This document shows positions 1 through 14,249 of a stretch of DNA of 64,000 nucleotides, piece by piece. Numbering within the stretch: the stretch's first letter is position 1; each line of letters starts with the position of its first letter. Source of the stretch: Bradysia coprophila. Its lineage: Eukaryota > Arthropoda > Insecta > Diptera > Sciaridae. The notes under the pieces were generated by a model. It searched no databases. It was not told the origin of the DNA and worked only from the letters and a program-made list of their open reading frames with translations. The translations under genes were made by a program, and so were the position numbers. The stretch lies in NCBI RefSeq assembly GCF_014529535.1, contig NW_023503464.1:496001-560000 (forward strand). The letters are read 5' to 3'.

Positions 1-1160
1 AAACGTTTAGCAATGGAAAAACATAAAACGCTTCGTTGATAAGTTCAACAAGCCGTATAGAAATGAAGATGTCTCTTGCTAATATAATTGTTTGCCTGTC
101 TCACAACTCAGCATCAAGTATCGTCGTATATATCGTGAAGATGTAAGGTAAGGTACCGCTAAACTCTGCTTTTTGTCAAAACACTTTTTGACAAATGATG
201 TGTTTACAGGTTACATCTTCATTCAGTTGTTAATTGGATGGGTGTTGTCTGTCAATTAATCATCCGATTAATAAATGAAAGTTGAAAGAATTACATGGTC
301 ATAACAGTTTGGACAACCCACCATTAATCGGCATTTGTAGCGTAGGATTTTTCGTTTTGTCGTGAAAGATAGACAGAAATCCTGAATGCATTTCTTGAGC
401 AATCAATGTAATCGTGCACTATTGCTGGTCTTGTTGTTTCACTGAAAGACACAGGATGGCCGAAAGAGGCTGTCTACTGCATGGACCTAGTATCGAACTT
501 TAAATTTGATATTCACATGATACAGCTGTATACTGCTCAACAGCATGTAACTTAAAGCACACAACTATAATAGAGAAAATTGCCGAGTTCGGTGCTGAAG
601 TAGAACAAATCATATTCAGTAATCATTTGCTATCAACGGCGACGACCAACATAAGCAATGATCCTTGGCTAATGCCGTGTTATATAACTGAAATGTTTGT
701 TAAAACTTATGAAGTACAAGATTTCGTTCAAAAGATGTAACAGACTCGATTCTTTTTCTTTTCTTTATTCATCAAATAATCTCTTTACAACAAAATAACA
801 ATTTTCTGAGATTCAGCCTTTCAAGGGCTTTACAGCAGCTAAATAAACGTCTAAGTGATAAATCGAGTAGCTAGATGCTCTTTAGGACGTTGAGGGAAAA
901 CGATGGGAAAACCTCCATTTGAAATTCGAACTAAAAAACAGACTCGATTCGTAACCTTGATGTATCTGTAAAGTTATCCGGAATTCTTTGGAGCCTTTGC
1001 TTAAGAAATTATGATAGGTTATGCTAGGCTAACCAGGCAGTCCCAGTTGGGAAAGGCCAACCATACAACAACAATACATTCAATGAGCCTTCCACCTTTC
1101 TATCATTGTGTTAACTCATGCTGTTTCGTATGTGGCGATTTTTGTTTTTGATTTGTAATA

Positions 1161-1361
1161 CAGTGGACGTCAGTGAAATTTAGCCATGAATTTGTTTAAC
1201 CTGTTTTTCAGCTAATAGACAAACAAAACTGGCTCATACAACTTTATACTGGTGAAGTAATCGTTTAAACACCGATGATCAGTATTGTTTGCATTGCATG
1301 AGTGGAACAGCTGAAAAATAGCTGAAGCAAATTCATGCCTTAATTTGACTGACGTCCACTG
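1161..1361. mobile_element. Tc1/mariner-like MITE, 201 bp, TA target duplication
   Basis: The terminal inverted repeats begin CAGTGGACGTCAGT and end with its complement, and both ends are flanked by TA. Inside, a second inverted segment (a CAGCTGAAAAA-type motif next to AAGCAAATTCATG) is shared with the elements at 42099-42287 and 39667-39852. CAGT termini and a TA duplication are typical of Tc1/mariner. No transposase is encoded, so the element is non-autonomous. Confidence 0.75.
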
Positions 1362-1714
1362 TATTACTAATTTAGGACAAGGGTCAATATGGTTCTTGAA
1401 ATTGAGATAGCGAAACCGTCATTTCAACTTGATTTCCACATCACCGTAGTGTTCTTTATCACTTAAAACTTATCGTCCATCTGTAGAACAGATAACCACT
1501 GAAATGTTTTTACACTGAACATATGGTTGCTGATGAATTTCCTCAACATCTATCACGTGTAAATTATGAATCCGAAAACCTATGGACAGTTTTCGGTTCT
1601 GATACTAAATCACGAACCTAGGACCTCAATCTAGCATCAATGTAATTCTCATTTAACTTAAAATGGAAGTGGCTCATGACTCTGACGTCCTAGATTGTTT
1701 TTCTTCATGGCACA

Positions 1715-2022
1715 AAACACACATCCATTGGTCCAAATTACGTGTATGGTTCTGTTGTATCCGCCTCACAGTTTTTTTTATGGGAACGGAATAGCTTTTT
1801 GTGCGGCACTCTTTCACCTATCGTTAATTCAATATCCAAGGAAAACAAAAATGGGAGTCTTATCTTCCTTCGATATTGTAAAATGGCGACCTATGAAGTG
1901 GTTATTTGATGGCACTCGAGAGGCATGCTGCACGGAAAACTGTCCCGTTCCAATTTCTGTGAAAAAAAAGTGAAGCGGATGCAACAGAACCATAGGCGTC
2001 ATTGGGACCAATGGATGTGTGT
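1715..2022. repeat. Inverted-repeat (MITE-like) element
   Basis: The left arm begins near AACACACATCCATTGGTCC, and the right arm near 1910-2022 is its diverged reverse complement. About 80 bp of unique sequence separates the arms. The overlapping open frames on both strands are a by-product of the symmetry and are not genes. Confidence 0.6.
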
Positions 2023-4587
2023 TCAGGATACCTAGACCTATCCAAAGCACCATAACACCATTTGATTTTTTGTTTTGCTTATAGAGTAAACCTCCCATGA
2101 GAGATGATAATATAATGGTGTTTGTGTTAGTTCGAACAGATGAAGGACTGATAAACAAAAACAAAAATCAGAAAAAAAAACAAAAATTGCTAAAAACAAA
2201 AGATTCCGGAATTGCTCAACAAAATTCGAACATTGCTCTAATGTATCATGAATTCAAAGTTTGTGCAGTTGCACAAAATGGTGCGCAAAGTTTTCCAGAC
2301 AACTGCAAGCGAAAATCATTACCTTGCCTTTTGACATACACAAAATGATCTTTTACCCTCGAAATCCGTACTACGCGACCAGCATTATCTTTGCTCATTA
2401 ATCAAATTGCAAATTATGTATTCATCTCAGTGCAACCATACACACTACCAGAACCAATAACTGAAATTTCGTGATTTCCTACATTTTACGTCTATGTGTC
2501 GTACATTACAGATAGATCGAATGTGTAGTATCGCTTCAGGGATTTCCAATTTTTTTCGCCATGAATTAATGAATACAATTTGTGAACGCCACAAAACCGT
2601 TTCGTTTGTTTCTTAGTTGAGTATTACAGTCTCAGTGTATCCATACATTTTGGAAGACATTTAAAAAGTAGGTGCGTTTTAGTGTAGATCTAACTTCAAT
2701 TCATTATTTATTAATGTGCAGATCTGTGGTAAAGATCATACATTTGTTACGTCGTCGGTGGAAGAAAAACAAAACAGACTGGGGCTTTGTATTGTACACA
2801 TCGCACACTAATCGCATTAATTATGATGCCCACTTATATGCCATTCAACTTGTTGCACTTTGATATTAAATTCAATTTTGTTTGCATACATGAAATTAGC
2901 TGCGGCGTTAGTCTGATGCCATACATTTTGCCATAGATATTATCCATCGTGATCATGATCATCATTGGCAAACAAATTATACGAAATTTCTGAAATTTAA
3001 TTAAAGCCTAAGTACTGTAGATGCTAGCTACACACAGTACATCATCAATTCGAATATATATCTGAACATGTTTTATGCATTTAATGATTTCGTATCATGG
3101 AGGCCTTCAGCTTTTAATGCTAAGCTAAACAAAACATATTCGGTACGAATATTAATCGCCAAAAGTAATGATTTATGGTTGATGTGTGGAACGAAATGGT
3201 TTTCTTCGGTAAAATGAGAGTTGAGTCAACAGATCTGTTCGTTATTTTTGAATTATGTAATGACGCTGTAAGCTAGCACACTGACTGGTATACGATAATC
3301 ATTGCTTTAGAACCACCACGCCGTGAACTTTTAGCATGTTTGTAATCAGATTGGGACACTGTAATGGATTGCTGGCAATTTGAAAAGCAACAGAAATTGG
3401 TTCCGATCAACGCCTTAGCACTAATCATAGAGTAATCCTTCAAATTCTAACGGAGTAAAATTCTTAATAATTTTCTGATAAATGGTTGGTGTTGTGCCAG
3501 TCTAACAAGTCGGTATCAAACAGCAAAATAAACTGTTAGTGACCTTAACATTTTAAAAAGCAACAACCACATGAAAACGCTTGAACAAACCAAGCATCTA
3601 TTACAATTGCATACACACCACAACATTCAATAATTTCAATTTTGCAATAAATTTTGAGTTTAATTTTGCGTAGAAATTCAAGTTTTGCATTCGAATGGAT
3701 TTAGATAAAAAAAATTGCATCTCATTTACGGGCTTACCAATGGTAATTTAAGTTATGATAATGAAAGTTAAAAACCGTAGTCGTTACGTACAACGTATTC
3801 TGTGGCACGGTTTTGGTCGTGAAAATTTGTAATCGATTTGTGGTTTCATGATCGTCAAAAGAGAGCAACTTTTTCCGAAATTCACCAAAATGGTTTGCGA
3901 TTGTAGTGAAGAAATTGTAAGAATAACCGATTGTCTTTTAGGACAATTTTAGTGCTTTTACTATGTTGAACCAGAGCCTGTCATCGTAAAACTGAGTCCG
4001 CAAATTTTCACGAATTTTCAAAAATCTCAAAAATTCGAGCAAATTTTTGAAAATTCGCAAAAGTTCGAGCAATTTTTTGAAAAATTTGAGCAATTTTGTC
4101 AAAATATCGTGATAACTCGCCTGTCACATACGGCTTATTCATCTGTTATCGATAAGGACGGCAAAGATAATGACAAGCTCTGGGTAATATGGTCCATTTT
4201 ATAGTAAAAGGCATGTTCACAAAATTGAAGTACAAGATTTGAAATGAACCGATGGAAGTAATAGATCCGATAATATTACTGTTGATATGATGCTTGCCGT
4301 ATTATATGTAGCAGATTAACATCTACTGATTGAGTAGAGGTTGAAAGAAATTTAGTTTGTCTGTCATTACCTCACCTCAAAGGGCCTAATCTTGAAAAAA
4401 TGTTTTCCCAACTGATCCTAAATTTTCATAAAATTTTCAGATTTTTTACATTTTTACAAATTTTTACAAAAATATTTTAAAATTAAGGAAAAAATGTGTC
4501 CTCAAAAATAGACCTGCGGTACAACCATTCTCAATAAAATCTTCCATTAGACTTGAAATTCACACCAATTTTTCATCCTATTTTCAG

Positions 4588-5966
4588 TGAAAATCTCTTC
4601 AGAACAATGGCTGATTTGGTAGTAAGCGAAGGCTACGCAGCACTCGGATACGAATACATCAACGTCGATGATTGCTGGCTGGAAAAGTCTAGAGGTCCTC
4701 AAGGTCAACTCGTCGCCGATCGCAAACGATTTCCTCGTGGAATGAGATCATTGTCGGACTATGTAATACATTACCCACCATATTGACAGCATTCGATCTT
4801 ATACATGACATTAAATCATTCTAGGTCCATTCCAAGGGACTTAAATTTGGCATCTATGAGGACTACGGTAATTATACGTGTGCTGGCTATCCAGGTATCA
4901 TCGGATATGGAAGGTCGGACGCTCAACAGTTTGCTGATTGGAATGTGGATTATGTTAAGCTGGACGGTTGCTATTCGTTGCCGTTGGATATGGACCAGGG
5001 CTATCCCGAATTTGGACGACATTTGAACAGTACCGGAAGACAGATGATATATTCGTGCAGTTGGCCAGTCTATCAGATATATGCTGGAATAAGTGTAACT
5101 AATTTACCAGCTCAGTTGGGTGGTAGCAATGGATTTTGATTGAGTTTCTATTTTAGCCGAACTTTTCGTCGATCATCGAGCATTGCAATTTGTGGAGGAA
5201 TTACGATGACATTCAGGACTCGTGGGCATCACTCGAAACAATCATTGACTATTATGGAAACAATCAAGATGCTATCGTACCGAATGCTGGCCCTGGCCAT
5301 TGGAACGATCCAGACATGGTAAGATTGACTAATTGTTACCAACCTGTCCCGCATTCTTTTAACGATCCGTTACTTGCAGTTGATCATCGGAAATTTCGGT
5401 CTCAGCTACGAACAATCGAAAACCCAATTCGCACTGTGGGCAATAATGGCAGCCCCATTGCTCATGTCTGTCGATCTGCGTACAATTCGTCCCGAATTCA
5501 AGGCCATTCTACAGAACCAGAAAATCATTGCCGTCGATCAGGATCCGTTGGGCATTCAAGGGCGTCGCATCTACAAACACAAGGGCATCGAAATCTGGTC
5601 GCGACCAATAACACCGATCTACCAAACGTATTACTCGTATGCCGTTGCATTTGTCAATCGACGAACGGATGGAACACCTTCCGATGTGGCCGTTACACTG
5701 CGTGAATTGGGATTACAGTCGCCGACCGGATACCGGGTTGAGGACTTGTACGAAGATGTCAATTATGGAATATTGAGCCCGAACACGAAAATCAAGGTTA
5801 AAGTGAATCCTTCAGGTAAAATTGTTTGATTGAAAATGACGAGAATTGAATGACTCACAAATTTGTGCTGTCTATTTCAGGTGTGGTTATATTAAGTGCT
5901 CACGTTCAACCCGAGCGTATAACCAGAACGACGTACAACCCACTAAATTATTATCACGTTAAGTAG
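4588..5966 (+). CDS. GH27 alpha-galactosidase / alpha-N-acetylgalactosaminidase, 3' five exons
   Basis: Lysosomal glycosidase that removes terminal alpha-linked galactose or N-acetylgalactosamine from glycolipids and glycoproteins. Exons: 4588-4762, 4825-5094, 5157-5318, 5380-5815, 5881-5966. All introns are 61-65 bp with GT-AG ends, and the frames join cleanly into about 375 residues. Seen: NVDDCW (substrate-binding Asp pair), VKLDGCY (nucleophile Asp), WRNYDDIQDSW (acid/base Asp region), GPGHWNDPDM and IGNFGLS, all GH27 signatures. The recognition loop reads YSCSWPVY. Human GLA has Glu and Leu in the two contact positions and human NAGA has Ser and Ala, so the Ser here points towards the NAGA type. 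The first ~40-50 residues, including the signal peptide, are missing: the first visible exon starts mid-codon at an acceptor, and the 5' exon lies upstream or outside the window. Confidence 0.93.
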
Positions 5967-6175
5967 GTAGATTCGTTTTTGTGTAAGTCTAATTTATAGG
6001 GAAACTTATGTGAAAGTCAATCGTTTTTATACAAAGAAGAAAAAGAAAATCTGCAAATCCCACACGACGAAAAACATTTTGTAATTTTCAAACATGAATT
6101 GAGTAATGTGCCAGCCCCATCTAAGTAAAGTGTAAGCAAAGGAGTGATTTTGTTTGTTACCCTTAAAGAAAACTA

Positions 6176-6181
6176 AATAAA
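6176..6181 (+). terminator. Polyadenylation signal of the GH27 gene
   Basis: AATAAA about 210 nt after the stop codon at 5964-5966, followed by A-rich sequence. It is the first canonical signal in the 3' flank. Confidence 0.65.
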
Positions 6182-6714
6182 AAAACATACAAAAAAAATC
6201 TCACGCACAAATTGTCTTCATTTCCTTCAATTGATTCGAACGATTATACAATCACCCACCTCCAGAATGGATGGATCAACCACACAGAACAATACAATGG
6301 AAAACGGTACAATTCAGATGTCTCATACTCATTTAAGTTTCAGAAGTTGAGAGGTCTGAGGTTCAACTCTTACATCCAAGTCCTAGTTTCGGCCCTTAAA
6401 ATGCATAGTTTGTCTTCGTACGATACGACATACAATTTTGAAAATATGCGATGGCATCTTCCACTACTAAGATTTTGAAAGACTTAGCTCTTTTCATGGC
6501 TGTAAGTCATTCAGCAGCTACAGGAGCTACGCAGATACTGTGTTTGAGACCTATTGGTTCCGCAGGTCCACTTTACCTGACTTCTTAATTTTTCAAACCT
6601 AAGCTGCGTCGAACAATAAAACATTCATCAAATTCAGCTGGTAGTTACTCAACTTATCCCGGTGTTACAGTGCCTACCTTTTAGAAGAGTTTCTTTAATT
6701 TTCCTTAATTTTCT

Positions 6715-7520
6715 ACAATTATTAAACGTAAAGCTTGTGCAGAATCAACAACAGCTGAACTTCACCAGCTGATCAACAAACACTCTCTACTTTTGTAATA
6801 TACACATTCTAAACAACTAAACGAGTTTACTAGAGTCATACGTGTTGTATGCGCACATAGATGACTTTAACGTATGTATGCACTGCATGTAGAGTAGCTG
6901 GCCTTTGAATTGTTTTCGATACAAAGGTATTAGAGAACGTCAGATTTTTTTAACGCTAAATGCCACACACTAACGCTAACGCTAAATCCGTACGGTAATG
7001 GCAAATGCCGACGATAAAGGCAACATTAATGAGTTAGATGACGCCATAGCAATATCAGGCACTTTTTCATCTCTGAATATATCAACAATCGCTGTTTGAA
7101 ATTTAAAAATCAATTCATTGCCATAATTCTAAGGTCCATTAATTTGAGATTTGCCATTTATTTGCAAGAAATTTACAAAAATTAAAAAAAAAATTATGAA
7201 ATATGGATACATGGTCCGCCATTTTTGATTCCAATTCGAATTGATTTTATTCCATCTTACACTGCATTTGATTCTTTAGTCTTACATCTTGTTAGTTAGT
7301 GTGTGGCATTTAGCGTCAAAAAAGTCTGACGTTGTCTATTGTCTTTGTCGACCAGATGGAGATGTTCAGCTGTTGCTGATTCTGCACAAGCTTTACGTTT
7401 AATAGTTGTAAAATTTTCAACAAAAATTGTAAAGAAAATTGAAGAAAATTTTAGAAAACATGTTCTTATAGATAGACTGTGAGGTGTTAAGATTTCACAG
7501 CACTGCCTACCTTTGAGTTT
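6715..7520. repeat. Nested inverted repeat with ~270-bp arms
   Basis: The segment 6715-6980 (containing AACGTAAAGCTTGTGCAGAA and, later, CGCTAAATGCCACACAC) recurs as its reverse complement at about 7300-7400. A further direct copy of the TAGTTACTC...CACTGCCTACC part is seen near 6643, 7494 and 7918. This looks like two partial copies of one element in opposite orientations. Confidence 0.5.
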
Positions 7521-8279
7521 TTTTTTGCGAAAAAGATCAGGAAAATCGAGAAAAATTCCCAAAGGTCTAGAAAATTGTCCGAAAATCAAGAAAATTCTGG
7601 AAAATCGAACCACTTTCTCGAAGTTTTTTTCATTTTCTTGATTTTCACGAATATTAGAAAACTTAAGATAATCAAGGAAATTTTGTAAAATCTAGGAATG
7701 TTTTTCTCGAATTTTCTCGATTTCTAAAGAATTTACGAAAATTGGAAACTTTAGGAAAATTTGGAAAAAACCAGAAAACTTTTCTCAAAGATAGACAGTG
7801 TTTCATAGCTCCTACCGAATTCTTATAATACTTCCCGTATTCTGAATCCGGATATTTTCAATAGGGTTCATCCTTGGCCTGATCAACATCGACCATTCAT
7901 CTAATTCAGACAGTAGTTACTCAAAAGATTACCGGCACTGTCTTTCAAAAAAAAAATGGTTACATGCACTAATTTCACTAGTCCATCACTTTGAGTCAAG
8001 AAAATTTAAAGAATCAACTCCATTCGAATGCATGAAGATTCTGAAAACGTTACAATTTCCCGAAAGTTATCAACAGACAATGTTCTAACGACCAGGGCAG
8101 CACTGGCTACCAAAAGGTGCTGCTGTGAAATGTAGGAGAAGGTCCATCAAGTAGAGAAAAGACAAATTAATAAAATTATTGAAGACGCACGCACTTGTGA
8201 TTTTTCAAGTTGCCTCATATGACCAGTTAGGACCTAACAAGCGATTGATGAGAAAATGCTGGTAATACAATTTTCTAAT

Positions 8280-8380
8280 CATCTGTTATCGACAACGACA
8301 ACAAAATAGGTATCAAACTCTGGTTTGCGTTCCTTTATTATGCAGCGAAATGTTAAATCTAATGATGTAAAAGATGTTGG
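8280..8380 (+). repeat. Dispersed ~110-bp repeat, copy
   Basis: Begins CATCTGTTATCGACAACGAC and ends near AATGATGTAAAAGATG. This start and end are shared with the other copies listed in the findings. No open frame is conserved. Confidence 0.65.
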
Positions 8381-11300
8381 GTCGAACATTAGGTGATCCG
8401 ATAAACAAAAGAAGTGTCAGATTTAACGCTTCAATAATGATACGGAATATATTGTTGAAAAGTTTGTTTAGGGGATTTTCTCTGTGTGAGTCTTGAATGT
8501 TTAGATAATAGTACCATTCTTTCTATGACGAATGACCATAATTATTTCGTTATGGGAATTGATCTCGCTTATAAAGAACGAAGTTCAAGGTCATAATGTA
8601 TTCAATTTGGGTAATGAGTGAAATTCGTTTTGCACTGTCAGTTCAAGGTTCTCATAACACAGACTAAGTGTGGCCGTGTAAAAGGGGATTCTGTTAACAA
8701 GAAACAGTTTTACGCCTTTAAGACCTATAATACAAACATTTTGTCTCATAAATAGCGAAAAATCTTAACAAATGTTGACGAGATCCATCGGAGATTAAGT
8801 GAAATCGCCTGATGTTATGCACGGTTTTTAGAAAGAAAACTCATACTAAATCCGTAGGATGGATATGGAAGCGGTTTATTTGTAGCATTGGTTTTGAAAT
8901 TGAGTTAATCATGGCGCAATCGATAAAAATTATTTCTATTAGCAGTTAAACGTCTTGGTCTAGGTTTTGGTAGATATTTCAATCGACTGAGGGCTGAGTT
9001 CCATTTATTTTTGGAATGTAATCATCAGATTAAATTTAGACTACAGATGTGTGGCTCGTAGGGCAACATTTTCTGCCTAAATCACTAATTATTATCATTG
9101 CGTGTTTCAGAGTCCATTACAACTTACTCTACTACGAATTTAGGTCTGCGGTGATAATTAGACATAATTCAATTATTAAAGCCATAGCAATGAGAAACCA
9201 AAATACATAAATTGGAGACAGTTCGTTATGAGTCAACCGAAATTCTAGTTTATTTGCGACAATAGTCATGCGAGTTCTAAAGTTATCAAATTAAACAAAA
9301 GTAGCAGCGTCATCAAACGTGACTGACAGTGAAATTTCGGTACAATAATTGTTCAAAGTACAAGAACAAAAGTCGAATACGAACAACCAAATACGCACAG
9401 TAGACAATTTGGCAAGGTTACACAAATTATCTAAGTTCTTTAAAAAAAATCTGAACTAGACATTACGGTACGCTCGTTATCGGTTGTACAAACGCGACGA
9501 AGTGTGTATCAGCCAAGAGTGTATAAAAATTGCAATTAAAAAAAAATCCTTACAAAGTACAGACTAACAGAAAATGATAGAGACTAAAGACTATAACCGT
9601 ATCTTGGGGTCATGGCAGATGACTTAGGCTTTGATATGAAGACCGAATCGTTTATGTGGATTAATGGCACAAAAATTCGACCCGTGCATCACACTAATCA
9701 TTTCTAATCATTTCTACTGAAAAAAGCTATTTTTAAAGGTACACATCACAACGCCATTCAAGTACTTGACCTCCATCAACAGAGCATTTTAATATGAATA
9801 TGACCGTGAAAATTTTAATTTAAACAAAAAAAAGTGAGAGTAACGTTAGACTAGACAATAGACATGGAAGTGTATGGTGCTGGTGAGGCTTTTACTTCTC
9901 CACACACTTCCGGCAATCGATTATCTGCACCTATTCTTAGTTAAGAATTCGATTTTAAGCTCAATATCCGTAAATATCGTTATGGAAATGGATGAATGTG
10001 ATTGTATGACCGCTACAATGATTGTAGAATACATTCGCAATTTATTGATCGATAAATCTCGTCTGGATATTATACATTAACCTCTATACGGACGGTATAC
10101 CTAAGCGATGTGTCGTATTAAAAATAAATTAATATTTAAATGTGTTAACAGACACCCAGTATATGGATACCTGTTTCCTTGAATTCACTTAAACGATCAC
10201 CTTTGGACGATCACATAAATTTGAATTAATTAAATTTAATAAACAAACAAACAATCGAACGAGATTAATTTCTTCAGCTAATTGGACATTTCCAGCAGTA
10301 GAAAGATCAGTAATTAACTTGTACAGAAAGTAGAGTTGCAAGGGAATGCCGACATTGATGACCTCGCCGATGAATACATGAGTAATCTATTGTCGACTGA
10401 TATAAAAAAAAGCTAAGCAATGAGTTCTTGTGATGTGGTCTTATAGATATAGCAAAATGTATGTTTAATGAAGTAATAGATTTGGTATCAATCCATTAAA
10501 AATTATAACAATATGATTGCTGCATTCGAAATTGGTCCATTCGCTGTTTAGAGAGCTACGGGAATGGACCAAGAATGGAAAGTAAAAGATTGCATCTTAA
10601 TCTCGTGATATGTTAAAGGAAGTAGCAGAAGTAGTGTTGTCGCCCTCGGTTGTGGCCAGAAATCTATGGTCTTTTGAAACCAGGAGACTACGCACATTTC
10701 GAAAATTTGAGACTTACATTTTCGCTAGGATGTTGAAGACATTACAATTGACCTTAAATTATATCACAATGTCCTCGGCATTATGATACTCGATAAAAAC
10801 AATTCGCGCATGCATCGATAAGCTTGAACGAATGGCGCATTTTTTATTTACAATTGTCTAATCAGCATGTAACATTCAATTTGTTATCAAATATTTATTT
10901 TTTCATTTGCCGAAATAAATGAATGAAAAACCAACAAGATATTGGTCTATTTTCGTCATCCGAACAAAGAATTCGTGCGAGAAGAAGGTGTGTGTATTGT
11001 GTGGTTGATAACACGTTTCCAAAAATTTACAAATTCAACAAAACAATTCTATTGCGCAAGTGACTTACGAAAACGAGTAATTGTAAAAATAAAAACTTTT
11101 AAATATTGAAAGTCCCAATCGAACCGCAAATATATTTTCGTTTGTATACACATACAGCATGTAAAGTGCATTCAGATCGACTTTTATAGGAAATTTAAAA
11201 TTCTTTTGATTTCTTATCACGTATCGGATGCAGTTACGGTTTGGTATTTAAATGTGAGTTAATGATCTGAACCAGGATGTAAATTTCACGCTGAAAAATT

Positions 11301-11551
11301 CAATTAAAACCAATAATGAGATTAGCCTTGAACGACAGATAGATCAACGGGTTATGTTCGATGACGACAAAAAGTTTCGAAAGGGAAAAAAAGGAGGCAA
11401 CTTTGTACATCCGATTCAGAATCGAGATTTTTAGGTTTTTATCGATTTTATGAATTAAGTGTATGAGGCATAAGCAGTCAGTTAGCCAATGAAGACATTT
11501 TATAAGGTGAAAATCAGCTGTAGTCAAAGTGAATTTTTTAGAAACGACAAT

Positions 11552-11660
11552 TCATCTGCTGTCGACACCGACACCGAAAATACGTAATAAGCTGTCATTG
11601 AAGAATGATCTCTTATATAGACAAAACTATTCTCAAACAAATGAAGTAAAAGAGTTTGTA
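11552..11660 (+). repeat. Dispersed ~110-bp repeat, copy
   Basis: Starts CATCTGCTGTCGACACCGAC, has a central CTTATATAGACAAAA and ends AATGAAGTAAAAGA. Confidence 0.65.
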
Positions 11661-12174
11661 TCGAAGAATAAAAAAGTTACTCAACGAACATAAGTACCAG
11701 ATTCAGATGGTGCAATTACTGTTTGTTCTAGGTTTTTAACTGATAGGAAGAGCCTAGACATTGTTTGTTTGTATATTAAATACTCAAGGGTAATGTTCGT
11801 TCTAACGCCGCGCCACAGAAGGGTACCAATTCAGATTAATCTTTTTGTATGAATAACGACAGTAGACTCTATGAATTTGTGGCTATTCTATCGAACAACG
11901 TCGCAATTTTGTTCAGAAATTAAATTGCTGGTACAAGTTACCCAAATCTAATTTAACGACAGAGCATTGCAACATAGAACTATGTAATCATATTACAGAT
12001 AACCTTGGATGCTGCGAAAGTAATTCATTACGTATTTGGGTAGCAATTTTGTGATAAAAGCGAATTCAGATGTGTGTTTTGAGCAACAAGCTTTGGCAGG
12101 TGTTTTTCAACAAGTATAGAACTAGAAGAGGCGAAATTTCTACACGGTCAATAATATTGACTTAACATCATCAT

Positions 12175-12268
12175 GAACGGTAATATCGCTTTTTGAACGA
12201 TAATATCGTGTCTTGAACGGCAATATCATATTTTGAACGTCCAAAATATCGTTCTAACGCAATATCGG
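12175..12268. repeat. Short tandem repeat of a ~25-bp unit
   Basis: Four degenerate units of the form TTGAACGGTAATATCG in direct orientation, with the last part (CCAAAATATCGTTC) inverted relative to the rest. Confidence 0.55.
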
Positions 12269-13416
12269 TTGCCCAATGCAAAAGTTGAATATCACAAAGG
12301 AATTCACGTAAAATGAACCGAAAATATTCTTCATGTAATGGACCATTTTCACGGGGGGCAAACTACTATGTAACGGTCAACTTTCGCATGGAGCAGGCAA
12401 TAAATTTATTATTTTAAAGACGAAATTCATCTAAATCTAGCACGACGCAGAAAATATTCCATTCAATGTTACAATTTCGAAAATAATTTCCAGTTGAATG
12501 ATAAACAAAAAAGCGACGAATTACGAGTCAAAACAACAACATTTCAAATAGTTTTTCCATTGATTCCAACCAAGATTGTTTGTTTATCAGCGCAATCATC
12601 GACGAGCGATTTATCTCCCGTATGAGGTGTAGTTTTTTTCTGTTATTGTTGACATCACTGACGTCTACACGTAAATCAATAAAAATTTTATATTTGCAAT
12701 TTGAGGTAATAAACAACTGATATCAGATCGGTTGATAGCAGCACATTGACTGTGCAAAGAATTCGTATACTAGAATTCATAGCAAAAGTCCCGTACAAAC
12801 GATTTTCTATTTTAGAGACAGTGTAGAAGTTGGTAACAGCAATCAGCTTTTTTCTAGACCGGCATGTAGTTAGAGATAACAAACATTTTATTTATAAGTT
12901 TGAGCTATATGGTCTAGCCATTTTTATTTATAAATGCAACTTTTCCAACGTTAAAACTGAAAATTGTTTCCAAGAAATTCAGTTTTTTAGACAAAGTAAA
13001 TATGAGCAATGAGCTATAATTGAATTACACACATCGGGCGCACAACTATTTACTTGTGAATACCGAAAACCAAGAGAAAAATCATTCAATGTGACCGCAG
13101 GAGCGCACGATCAAATTTCACTCAATTGCGAATGAGCTCTAATTGCGGTAATATTCAAAGATTTATTTAATAAAAAGCGCGAATCATAGTCTCCTCCATA
13201 CCAGCTTTGTAAAAATTTTTATTAAAAATTCCAATTTTTTACTCTTTAAGGGTACATAAGCTTGTGAAGTACCTTTGAAGTCGGTTTTGAGATGTAGCGA
13301 CTAGTTATTTTGCATATAAAAGTCACCAGTGGACTTTGGACTCATTGTTGTTTTTTCATCAAATTTTAATTCTCAGAAAACCGCTACAATTACTATCGAC
13401 GTATGATTGTATCCGT

Positions 13417-13516
13417 CATCTGTTTTTGTCTATGACGGTAATGCTAAGTCATGATCCCTGGCAAGTATTCTCTTATATAACAGAACGGATGTTAAAACGA
13501 CTGAAGTAATAGATTT
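13417..13516 (+). repeat. Dispersed ~110-bp repeat, diverged copy
   Basis: Has CATCTG at the start, TTCTCTTATATAACAG in the middle and GACTGAAGTAATAGATTT at the end, which matches the family layout. Confidence 0.5.
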
Positions 13517-14249
13517 TCAATCAAATATTAAAATTTAGTGCAAACAATAGAAGTAAAAGATTTACCGACAATACAGTGATATCTAGATATCTTGCAGTGT
13601 TTTTAAAACATAAACGTCCCAGAATAAAATACCAGAGGCTGCCATAATTTACTGAGTCGTCGATGGATACAGTGCCAGTAAGTTTGTATTTCGCTAGAAA
13701 CGGAATCAGAACCCTCCCATTGCAAATAAAGTCGTTTCATCTGGATTTTTTTAGTGATTCTTCTATCTAAGTTTGCAATTTCAATAAGTGTCGACTTGCA
13801 ACTGTTTACGTAGGCATTGGTAGCAGTTCTGCCTACCAAGAGAATTCGTATAGGGCAATGCCCCATACGCACATCACAAAATATGCATTCTTATTTACAC
13901 AATTTATAAAGTAACTCAGTAAATCAAAATCATGATGAAATTAAGAAATACACTGCACATAGTGTAATTTACACTGTGTAAGTATGTAAAGTAGAAAATA
14001 CAGAGCTAGGCTCTTTAATCTAAATTATTTATATTGTAAAACTGGTTTTTAAATTCATTCGCACATTTTATCAAATATCTGTGTTAACAGAACACGTCCA
14101 GTCAAAGACTAAAGTAAGGGACAAGCATGTAGGCAATTGGCGACAGTGCTCCTAAAAGTAGCGACACTGCCATCGACATTTGCCACCACAGAAATTGCAC
14201 TGTATTATATGGCGAAACGGCTTTTCTAAAACTGAGGAGCATATTTACA

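Larger units (their letters stand above)
1..4587. other. Non-coding DNA upstream of the alpha-galactosidase exons
   Basis: No exon was recognised here. The missing 5' exon of the downstream alpha-galactosidase (signal peptide plus the conserved PPMGW segment) was looked for and not found, so this stretch is probably first intron or intergenic DNA. It holds a TA-flanked MITE at 1161-1361, an inverted-repeat element at 1715-2022, two diverged copies of the dispersed ~110-bp repeat (621-726 and 4139-4241) and AT-rich low-complexity sequence near 4006-4110. Confidence 0.6.

Noticed and set aside
13603-13872. 89-codon minus-strand frame
   Set aside because: No recognisable domain, splice partner or codon pattern; part of a repeat-rich region.
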